Below are positions 10,861 to 21,225 of a stretch of 64,000 bases of DNA, piece after piece. Numbering within the stretch: position 1 is the first letter of the stretch; every line of letters starts with the position of its first letter. This DNA is from Sphagnum compactum (lineage: Eukaryota; Bryophyta; Sphagnopsida; Sphagnales), in assembly GCA_965153455.1 (NCBI GenBank), contig OZ234495.1:19774875-19838874 (forward strand), written 5' to 3'. Position numbers and translations under genes: made by a program. The notes beneath the pieces are model-generated. The model was not told where the DNA came from. It did no database searches and saw only the letters and a program-made list of their open reading frames with translations.

Positions 10861-12918
10861 TGACATCATATCCTAAGATTCAGTCCATATAGCTGACTTT
10901 GCCTTTTAAGATCTCACCTTCACTTCCAATAAGAGAGTTAAGCCGTCACAAGTGAGAAAGAGTTGAGGCATATGTCAAGCAATTGAGCACCTATACAAGG
11001 CAACAATCAGCTTGATGAGAAAATTAACATGCATGCTTGATTCACCCATCTGTGGCAATTTGCTCGCAAACATCCCAGACAGCCAGGCATAACTCTACAC
11101 AAGTCTCAACTAAGATAAAAATGCAAATACAACCAGCAACTAGTTTTGTTGCCCCATGTATGATCACCTTAATTGCCTACAATCATCTTAGCTCCATAGG
11201 TAGGTTCCTCTCTATCTAGGTAGGTTTTATGTAGGTTTTATCATACATTTGGATATATGAAAATATGTGCCTTCCTTTCCTCATTGTACTCATGTCCTTA
11301 AAGACATATCAAGTTCAAACAAAAACTTCACCCACAGGAGTAAGTTGTCCCAAACCCAACATGCCATGATACAAGTGATATATTCAGGGATCTTCAAATC
11401 GGATATTCTTCCAATGAAACTGTCCCAGCCTCTTTACATGCTAACATCACAGGGCTGATTATGTACTACTGCTGACAATGAAAGTCTCAAGCAGCTTCAC
11501 AAACCATAACAATTGGGCACTATTGGAATTAAAAAGGTGACATTTTAAATTTCAATATCTTTCACAACAAACATCTTTCTTTAAACATAAAGTCTATTGT
11601 AAGTCATCATGCTTGCATCCTAAGTAATCCACCCATTGTTGTGGTCCTCAGCTTATTTTAACCAGTTAATTAAACATTGTTGCTTACAATTTTCTTTAGG
11701 CACAACTTCTATTTGCTGCCATAATTCTAGAAAGTTTCATTTGTTTCCCACCGCCATAACTTGAATAGCTCGCAATTGCACACGCTGGATCCAAGCATTG
11801 TATTCACCCCACATTTGTTAATTGGGGTGTTCAAGATTTCAAATGCCATATCTACCTGCTACGTCAATTCTTGGCAGGAAGAAACATTTGTACAACTTGT
11901 GCACAATAAGAACCCTTCCTCTTGTAACATCATTTTATTGGAGACCATGCCCCAAATGTAAAGCCCAAGCCAGTCCATTCGAGGATGTTCTGTTTAGTCC
12001 CTCCCTTTGTAGGGTGAGACAACGATTTCCTAAACCTTCTAGCAAACATGAACATTCTAATAATCAGTATAGTCCACGGGGTGGGTCGTAACAGGGAAGG
12101 CATTTGCATGTTACAAATTGTTGATGCAACCTTCAATGCCTCCTCTTTGCTATGCATCCAAAGGAACTATGGCAGAAGGCCTTGTAGTAATGGGACAATA
12201 ATGAATATTTGAAACATCGGATGCTATACCCAAGTAATGCGCTCTAGGCAAGGAGCAACAAGGGCTTCCCAATCTTGCATTTTTTTTTCACATATTTCTC
12301 AACTTTCTAGGCCTTTTTTTCTTTCCATGTTGCATCCAAGGCCATGTTCATTTCAACGAGAAGTTGATGTTCAACATATTCAACCAGTGCTTGGAATTAT
12401 TCATCCACAATGGTCGGATTCTACACACATTTGACACACATAGTGGTGGCATTCTTCACACTACTGATACGTTAGTTTAATTTCTGACCCAACACACAAC
12501 AAGTTAGGAATTACAACATTTCAAATTTGTATAAGAAATGCAAAGTGCAATTAAAAGTTAGGGTTTTTTGTTCATTTACTAATTTTACGAAGTTCCATGA
12601 AGACATGAAGACATTTTCAACCCAATCCTCCCATTTGCTGCTTTCAAACTATCTATATTGTGCCAGCCGAATTTTGAATTTGTCGATTGTGTCCTTCTCC
12701 CAATTGTAATGTCATAACATGTATGGCATCAACACAAACAAAACATGATTTTTTTTCAAAAAAGGTGGAGGAAGGGGAGGTGGATGCCATGCCATTACCA
12801 CTTGTTGATTTGCTTCCAAACATGTTGTAGACAATGCCTCTTGATGTTCACCATCAATTTTGTCCATCTAGAGTTCTGTTGAGTTTAGGTAAAAACTTGT
12901 AGATTTTTGCACTACTCT
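10860..12918. other. Stretch without a supported gene
   Basis: There are short open frames on both strands (for example 11930-12157 minus and 12237-12434 plus) but none shows a domain, splice pattern or repeat I recognise. CT-rich and AT-rich patches alternate. I see no RNA gene. Confidence 0.3.
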
Positions 12919-13560
12919 TTAGGAGATTATGTTAACCAACCCATCTGCTACAAACTTAGAAATTTGTATAGATGGGATGTTACAAGGTATCATTGTAACT
13001 TGCCCCCCATCTTTTTCCACAATGGCTTCACTTGTGACTATAGTAATAAACCGTCCATCCAATGTTTGGTCTTCAACTAGGGATATGAAATTTGGTGTTG
13101 ATGTCTCACCACTCTTTTGTTCAATAATGTTGTTAAATAATGTCTCAACATCCCCTTCCACCTTTTTAATTTGTGGTTGGGAATGTTGTCTTCTAGATTT
13201 CCTAGCATCAAACCCTAACTTTACCTTTTCAACCTCTCCTTGTCAAATCTAGTAAGCAATTCAACATCCTTAAAAACTCGCTTATGCATAGTTAAACATC
13301 CTTTTTGCTTGACGTCAACAATGGCATCTTCATTTGATGTGTCAACTACAACCCTAAACCTATGATGTTTTGCATCAAACCTAGCAAGGGGTTGTAATCC
13401 AATAAGTGTTTTGAGCTGACACACCTACTTAATGTATTCCACTGTTGCAGGTTGCCCATTTTGCTCCTCATTAATTTCTACCTAGGTTTTTGAAGGCAAA
13501 TGAAGAGAACCTTTTTCACCAATTAACATCTGTTTCAACTTCTTTGTTTCCTACACAAAT
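12919..13560 (-). pseudogene. Degenerate unrecognised protein-coding sequence
   Basis: Two minus-strand frames, 13424-13221 and 13161-12919, join through a one-base frameshift near 13205 into one protein-like sequence. It has phrases such as LARFDAKHHRFRVVVD, KGCLTMHKRVFKDVELLTRF, ARKSRRQHSQPQIKKVEGDV and NFISLVEDQTLDGRF. Upstream (13560-13430) the reading continues with stops. The length, varied composition and continuity across the frameshift argue for a decayed gene rather than chance. I do not recognise the family, and a transposon-borne gene is possible. Confidence 0.35.
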
Positions 13561-16478
13561 TTGAAATTGGGGTATACATACAATCACACTTGTTTAAATG
13601 AATCTAGAAAGAAAGGTGCATTTTTGCAACCCTTATGCTGATGTTATGAAATTTTTTGTTTGTTAGGCCACTCTCCACCACAATATATGCAAACATCTTG
13701 CCGTCCTTTCGCTACTTTTTCACTGTCGATGGGTGTAACCTAACATAGGGATAATTTTTTTTGTTAGTGTATAAATCATGTAAATGAAAATTCAACATGA
13801 AAACTTTGACAAACAAAATTTTTATTACCTTGATAGCCACAAACTCCAATTTGAGCTCATTGTAGAGCTATGGAATCACAAACTGCTCAATTCATTTCCC
13901 ATATCCCAAGTTGACAAAGTAGCATACCAACCCCTCAACAAATTCCATCGTTGATTGAGCTTCAGGTTTTCCAACATTCTTGTTTTCAGCCATTGGAAAA
14001 CTTGACATCCATATTAACAACAACAACAAATTAAAAAAATAAATTACCAACTTGGTTGCTAATGGTGTACCAATTCCAACAACAATATTGGGCTCTAATC
14101 ATCAATGTAACCTAGCACAACAACCTCTTTTTGTCGTTTCTTTATTTCTAAACAACCGCAAATATTTTGCAGCCATGGATTATAACAAAAAACAAAAAAG
14201 CTTACATGAGCATTAATTTCAAGCTTGAAAGTTACAAATTTTGCACCAACTTTAGTTCCACACTCTTTGCCGAAATTGCTTTCAATAATTCAACGAACGT
14301 TTTTAAAAACTTGATGTATACAAATAAAATTTTCCTAAAGACAAAAGCCAAATTATTGATGTGCAATAAAGTTGATGACGATTGTGTGAAGCTTGTACAT
14401 TGATGGCGATGGAGATGGTACACAAGCAAAAAATTATTACGTTGCATTAAGGTTTAGGTTTCAAGACTTGTAATAAATTTGGGTTTCACGATAGTCTAAA
14501 TGCATGGGAATAGGGTTTGAAACGATTCCAAATTACATGATGGGCTCATGGGATGGTGAAATGGGATTATGCATGGTGATAATCTGCATCCCATGAATTT
14601 CATGGGAAGGGGTCAGCTGTTACACAGAATAGACTTGTAATGTGCCTATGTGGTCGTTACAAGAATGAGGATCACGAGTTAGGGGAGTTTGTTCATTTTG
14701 CTAATGTCATGCAGTGCTGGCAATACTTTTGTATCGATCACAATCAATTTCTTTGGCCAATTCAATATTTTCTCAATCATCTGATTACTTGGTGGGTTAA
14801 ATGCCAAATCAAGAAATGTACACACTTTAGAACTAGTCAAATTGATGGTAGTGTGATTTTTATTAATTGTGGGTTCATCCAAAGTTTTCTTTTTCTTTTT
14901 TTTCGGGTGTTAAACCTCATTGATTAGGCCGTTTTAACAATGTTTGAAAACTCTTCACATTACCCAAATACTAGTTTTGAAACTTTAAACATTCCCAAAA
15001 TAGAGTAAGTGCGATCTTTCCATTTGACCTAGGGTTTTTTTTTAAGCTTTTGCATCTTTAGTTCATATGGTTACTATACATGTAATATAGTAACATATGT
15101 GGCTAAGGCTTTAATTTAAGGTTGAACAAATATGCTAATAGTGCTTATAGTTTTTATAAATTCGATTACAACATAGTAAGATAAAATAGTTTAAAATCAA
15201 TGAAACAACCTGCGTTGTAGAAGTGTGTTGTTTACATTCATCAAAACGACACAAACACTTGGCAAAAGTTCCTTCACATTGAGTAACCTCCATGTTACAT
15301 AAATAAAAAAACCTAGAGTGAAATTGTAACTTATCAATGTTCCCTTAGATTCAACTTGAAGTTGTCAACCATTTGTTCACAAAGGATATAACTTTGAAAA
15401 ACATGACTTCACTAGGAATGTGTGTATAAGCATTAGCAATCCTCACTGTCAAAAGGAATCAATCTAAACAATAAGCCGAAATGTTTGCAATTCAAATGTA
15501 GCCACCTTGCAACATATGACATATCTCATTAGTCCTACTTGGCTATACACTCCATTTATCAAATATAGTAGAGATTATCATTGTTAGTCATCATTTGGTT
15601 TTACAATAGATCTTTAGGTAGGCATTGATTCTTATAACAATTTGGTTGATTTCTCCCATAAAAAAACCCTGATTTGGCCCACCCATGTAAGTTATAAAAT
15701 AAGACTTTAGACCAAAAAAAATGAGATAAAATGTGAAGCTACAAAGAACATGGGAGACACATAGGACTTACAAAGAGCATTTGAAAAAATATATGGGATA
15801 TATTTAAGCAACACATGTGAAGGACACTTTGGAACTTTGAAAACAACAAAAGAAACATGTAACAAAGCAAGTGGAATGAATTGAGGAACACAATTTAAAA
15901 CATTATTGGGAACTTGTGGGGGAATAAAGCCCCTAAACCCAAAATCTTCAAGATCCCTTTTCCCCTCCCATTGTAATAAGGAAAAAAGATTGAAACTTAC
16001 TTCCTCCCATAGTGATGGTTTGATTTGTGCTTATTCTCAAAAAAAATTATAAAAAAGTTTTTTAATATTTAAAAAATTAAAAAAATCATCACATTATTAT
16101 GTTAAGATTTGTGTTAAATTTTTTTTGCCAACAATATTTCAATTTATTTCAAGAAGTTGTAATTGTGTTTTTTTTTTCAAAACATTGGTGACAAATATTT
16201 TCAAAGCGATTTTGGATATTTTTTATTCATTGGATTGATTTCAAAATTTTAGGACATGTACACCAATATATTGAAAGTAACATTGTATAAAAATAATTCC
16301 ATTTGTTATTATTTGTCATGACTCCTATTGTATTGTGGGCCTTTAACTTTTTTTTTAAAAAAATTGTGATATAAAAAATTGGTAAAAGTTTTCCCAAAAA
16401 TTTAGCAAAATTAGTCAAAATTGCAGTTAGGAAAAGACCTTTCTCAAAATTTTCCCAATTTAAAATTCACTGAAAGTC
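13561..16478. other. AT-rich non-genic stretch
   Basis: I see no gene here. Short frames at 14167-14447 and 14640-14927 exist on both strands without family signatures. Poly-T and poly-A runs are frequent between 16020 and 16400. Confidence 0.35.
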
Positions 16479-16599
16479 TTAGGCATGGTAAGATAAAAGA
16501 TCGGTGAATTTTTTATTTAAAAAACATAAATTGGCACATTTGGGTCTCATTTGGTACCCTAATGGCGATTGTCTTTTTAAATTAATTATTTGTTTTTTC

Positions 16600-19505
16600 T
16601 GTGGTGGTGGACCGTAGTGCAATTTATTTATTTTTATTGGACTTCTTCTCTTTCTTTCTGTCTTTCTTTCTGCCTGTCTATTCTCCTTTTTCTTCGCCGA
16701 GGCGCGTTCGGAAGCTCGGATGTGTCGGAGTCGGACGCGGAGCTCTCTGGCGACTCCGGTGTTTTGTGGATCTGTTTCCCGTTGGTTTTCGAAGCAGAGG
16801 AGGAAGGCGAATTTTTGACATTTCCCCCCCCCCCAAAAAAAAAACCACGAAAAACCAAAAACGTACCGACGACGACGACGTTGTTCTTGCCTCAGCATCT
16901 CGTACCGACGACGACGACGGTGTTCTTGCCTCGGCGATGCTGCTGTTTGCTGTGATTGTGGAGAGGGCAAGAGGCGAAGAGAGGAACTGGGAAGTGTAGT
17001 CGTGCCTACGTCGGTGTGCAGAGTATGTGCCCACTCTCTCTGTCTCCGTCTGTTTGACCGCAGCGTTGGAAACGCGATGAAATATGAAAAGTTTGCTGGT
17101 ATTGCATGCCTTTGTGTGTGTGTTTCTTGCCTTATTGGAAATCTCTCTGTCTCTCACTCGTTTCCTTCCATAATCTGCTTATTTTGGCGTTGTGTCACAT
17201 GTTCTTGACGCATCGCTCGCCTAGTCATTCTTGGGAAAGACGATTGCTGAGTAGTATGTATTCTTGATTTGCATCTTTTACGGTGGTGGTAGAGAGGAGA
17301 GTTCTTTCTTCCTTGGATGAGGGGATGTACAACACTACTTACGTTTTACGCGGTGTGCTTTCTCTCTGTGTGAGGAGGTCTCTTCTTGCATGTCAGTTTT
17401 TTATCGTTTTGCTCTCCGGCTTTTCTGCACGACTTTCATGCCGTCGGGAGATTTTTGTGAGAAACCAGGGCATGATGCAGAAGCAAAGAACCAGTGCGAC
17501 GGTGAATGTACAATGCCTCGATGCTTCAGAAGTCTTATTCCCGTCATCAGAGGCTGTAATGTCCAATGACATGCTTGTAGGCTTCTAAAAGCAGAAGTTT
17601 TGGTGCCATTCGGTCTCAGGATCTTGTCCATCCTGTTTTCATGCTGATGTTTTCTGCATAGATTCTCTGTGCTGTCAAGGCACACAATTGAGGTGCTGGA
17701 GAAGGAAATCACTTTTCAGATCGCTGTTGGACTCTTCTCTGTTGAAGTGCTTAAATCAGTAGTCACTGGACAATCAGGATTCAACTTCACTTGTGGCTGC
17801 CGTTGCAGAAGGCAGGTGATCTGGGTTTGATTTTCCAGCTATTCCTTTTGGATGATGCTCTTTTGTTTTTCTTTTTTTTTTAAATTTGTTTTATTTTTAT
17901 TTTTATTTTTATATTGGGCATTTTAGAATCTAACATGCCTTCAGTATGGATTCATGCAGGTTTGCAGGAGGTGTGGTGGAGAGTGGACTTGCCCTCCATG
18001 TCATAAGGGAATCTCTTTGGTTATTCAAGCAAAAGGCCTTGCATGTGGAGTAGGTAAGCAAACTGCCTTAGTGTGCTCTGTTCTTGCAGTATTTACCGAT
18101 TTTATGATCTGGTAATATGTGTTAGGCTTCGATGGATGTACAGGGGCGAGCAAAAATGAAATGGAGATTATCCTCACAAGCAAGCTGGTTGCAGTTTGGA
18201 TGAGGATTCTGTTGACTTAAATTAGGTCTGCTGCTTGAGTGCTCACTGATGCCATTACTTGTTGCTTTTAGAAATGCATTAGAAATTCAGGATGAAGATT
18301 CTTTATATAGGTTTGCCCTAATATTGAGCAGATTATCATTCCACTCCTCTACTCCCACTGGTGGGAGCTGATGATGTCAGTGGTGAGCAACGGCAGCCAG
18401 TCGCTGACATTCATGTTGAAGGTGTTGGTCTGATACTTTGTGAGTGAGAAACATTATTAGCAAACTCATTCTTGTCATGTGTTTTTTTGGTCTGACCAGA
18501 GCTGACAAAATGATTGCTTTATGAAGTGTTATTGTAGAGTCTTCTCTGCAATCTCATAGATATTCCTGTTGGAAACTTTTGCAGTTGGTGTCAACCCTCT
18601 CCCATACTTGAGACCTAGCAAAACATGAGTGAAATAAACAGAGCATATGATGTTCAGAATATGTGCAGTTGTCCTTTTCTTCTGATTTTGCATTCCCATG
18701 CTTTCTACCCTGGAGGTTGGCAGTGTGATTAGCATAGAAATATTTGGTTTGGCTGTAGTGCTGTGGTTGGTGAATAGGCATCCATGTTTCAAAGTCTTGG
18801 GCATGACTACATTACAGAAGGCTGCATGCAATTTCATGGAAGTGTCCAGGCGGAACATTCCTTAAGTGTCATGTACTGCTAGCGTTTGTTGAATTATATT
18901 CTTTGGTTCCATAGGTCCCTTGGTTCAGGGTAGTTGAGAGCCCTGCTGTCCTCGTGCAGAGGACATAGGACTTGGGGCATCACTCACTTACCTATGTGAC
19001 TTGTGACAGCCCATGACTTTGGCAGAACCAAATCTGCTGCTTAAGCAATTTGGGCTTTACATTTCTTATGGGGTTGACAGGCTTTTTGAGGGTGATCCTC
19101 CAGTGCTGGTTGAAACACAAACAAGAGGATATGGGAAGATGCCTCGTTGTAACCATGCAATGACAGCTGATGCTGCTTTCACATCATGTGCTTGCACATT
19201 TCAGGAGAAAATCGGATTGTTATGGATGTTTTAGTGTTCATTGGCATTAGTGTCTATTGTATTGATCATAAGCTGGTGACTGGTGAGCAGTTTTTGATGG
19301 TAACTGCTGTGTTGGCAGCAATGGCTATATTGATAAGGGGTGATGTGACCTTCTTAATAGTGCTTTCAAGTGGGAATTTTGTTATGGAGTTGTCTGGGAA
19401 GCAGCACATTTTGTGTTCCATTTACACTTCACATCTTGCAATTGCAAGTCCATGCACTGCTGGGAGCTATGGAAGTAAGTGGGGATGTTATGGTGGCTGG
19501 TCACT
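16600..19505 (+). promoter_or_regulatory. GC/CT-rich promoter and 5'-leader-like region, probably the distal part of a duplicated RING-gene 5' end
   Basis: Composition changes sharply near 16640 from AT-rich DNA to a CT/CGA-rich segment (CTTTCTTTCTGTCTTTCTTT, then several CGACGACGACG runs) up to about 17050, as expected at a plant transcription start region. From there to 19505 the sequence is moderate in GC with no sustained frame. It contains possible noncoding exon borders, such as an acceptor-like TTCATGCAG near 17958. It is continuous with 19506-21066, which is a copy of the 5' flank of the RING-H2 gene. By inference this part matches sequence beyond the right window edge. No coding product is supported, and the overlapping open frames at 16479-16999 are low-complexity artefacts. 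Confidence 0.45.
16862..16936. repeat. Two-copy direct repeat of 39 bases
   Basis: CGTACCGACGACGACGACG followed by TGTTCTTGCCTC occurs at 16862 and again at 16901 with two substitutions over about 35 bases. It lies in the CGA-rich start of the leader-like region. Confidence 0.85.
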
Positions 19506-21066
19506 ATCATACATGTTGCTGTTACAGGTCCCCGAACATGTATCTGACTGTCACTATTGTTTAAATTGCCCCTAAGTTCTCCCTATATTTTCTAGGGTTT
19601 GGGCTTGTATTTTTTTCTTGTTCACTGATTTATTGTTGGATCTGAAATCTCTACACCCTTTTGATTCAGTCATCTCTCAATTTTGTTCAGGTTGACTTAG
19701 ATCAAACATGGAGAAGTTTTTGATACTACTGAGATTATTTTGCAACTACAATTTCTGTCAGATTGGCCTCAAGTGCAGTCCATCTTAAATCCTGAAGTTG
19801 TACATGTGCATTTCTTGCATTATTATGTGTCCTCATCTGCCACTCTGGGACAACTGCCTGCATTTGTTGGATTCACACTTTCAGTGGGATGACTGCATAG
19901 TAGTATGTCTGAAGAGATCTCTGAAGTAAACCTTGTACTCTCCTCACCATTATCATTGATGTTACAATGCATTGTTGTTGGTGGGATGAGGATTTGGATT
20001 TACGCAAGCCCCTCAATGCTTCTCAACAGGGTTCTACTGTGTTTCATGCACAGGTTCTAAAATTGTGTTTGTGTGATAACATAGGGGGAGCTTTTTAGTA
20101 TTGAATCCTCTTGCTTGACTCAATGCAGAGTTTAGCTGTCTTGCTGTGATCCTTACAGTCTCTGGAAGCTGCAAAGTTTGATTATACCTTTTGATATGCC
20201 AATTTGATTGTGTGCTGATAGCTTTCTTTCTTTCTTTCAGGTTTTAGGTCATGATCTGTGAAAGCTGAGTTTGCTGTGTTGCTTGACAGTTCCCTCATGC
20301 CTTCCTCAATTTGAGACTTGCTGAATCATTCAAATGGCTTGTGTCCTGTGTGTTGTTCATTAGGTTGACTTGGCATGTTCAATGTCCAATGAGCTGTGAC
20401 ATTTAATGTGCTTGATGACTTGGATCTCTGGGTTAACATGCTGCAATCCATGGTGTTTTTCAGGGAATATTACCTTAAGGTTAAGAGAGCCCAGCTTGTA
20501 TTTGGTGACTGTGTTCTTCTGGCCCTCCAGTTGACAACTCCAACTTTTGTGACACATTGTTCTTTTGAAACCCTTCAAGATTGCATCAGTCTTGTTTGAG
20601 AATTGAATTTTGTATTTTGAAATGTGCAAAAATCTTCTGGATGCTGGTCTTTCCTAGTCGTGAAGCTAATGTGTGCTATGTATTAGGGGCTCATCTATTT
20701 CCATCTTCTTTGCCCCTCCCAAGTGGTTTTACGTTGTCTATGTTATCTTTCACACCAGATAGTACATGACATGTTTGTGCATGCAATGTGTGTTTTCTTG
20801 AATGTGTCTGGTTCTAATTGGAATCATTCTCTTGTGGTTTGGGGTCCAGTGAGTGCGGAATGTGGGTATCCACACACCTCCCAACTTCAGTGAGGTGGTC
20901 AATCAATCAACTCACAGCAGAATTGAGGGGTGAAGGTTGGGTTTTCAATTTGAAAAGATTTCAGTTCTACAGACTGGCACCAAGCTGTCTGAAATCTTAG
21001 TTGTGATCAGTGGCGTTGTACAATGGATGAGGGCATGTACCCAAGAAAGGGTCCTCCACTCATTGC
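19506..21066 (+). other. Inverted duplicate of the RING-H2 gene's 5' flank and first 14-15 codons
   Basis: This segment matches the reverse complement of about 62437-64000 from end to end with almost no net length change. Matching landmarks include ATCATACATGTTGCTGTTAC, AGGGTTTGGGCTTG, the CTTTCTTTCTTTC tract near 20225, CTGCAATCCATGGTG, and the leader CCACACACCTCCCAACTTCA. Over the last 240 or so bases I count about 14 differences by eye. The match runs through an ATG at 21023 that corresponds to the RING gene start (MDEGMYPRKGPPL against MDEGMDPRRGPPL) and fails near 21066. The right-hand copy is cut by the window edge, so the duplication is longer than seen here. It is an orphan 5' end with no RING coding sequence after it, lying just before the hevein-hydrolase gene. 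Confidence 0.9.
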
Positions 21067-21079
21067 AAGAAACTACTAG
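21023..21079 (+). other. Short upstream open reading frame left from the RING-gene start codon
   Basis: The duplicated start codon opens an 18-codon frame that leaves homology near 21066 and ends at TAG 21077-21079. If transcription of the next gene starts in the duplicated leader, this frame would sit in its 5' untranslated region, 147 bases before the ATG at 21226, and could reduce translation. Confidence 0.5.
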
Positions 21080-21225
21080 AAACCTCCTCTGAGTCCAGGG
21101 GGATTTCTTTAAAATTACACACGCAGTTTTGGAAAAATCTTTGCTGTGCTTAAGCAACTCTCAGTTCTGGTCTGCTTTGGTTAGACATTATTGTGAGTGT
21201 TCAGTGTTAGCAAATCACAAAAGAA

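Noticed and set aside
11930-12157. Minus-strand frame reminiscent of a LINE reverse-transcriptase tail
   Set aside because: The resemblance rests on a few residues only and no catalytic or zinc-binding motif could be found nearby.
16479-16999. Overlapping long open frames on both strands rich in Arg, Ser, Phe and Leu
   Set aside because: They come from CT/GA-rich and CGA-repeat low-complexity DNA at a probable transcription start region. All three frames are open for compositional reasons and none has a domain.
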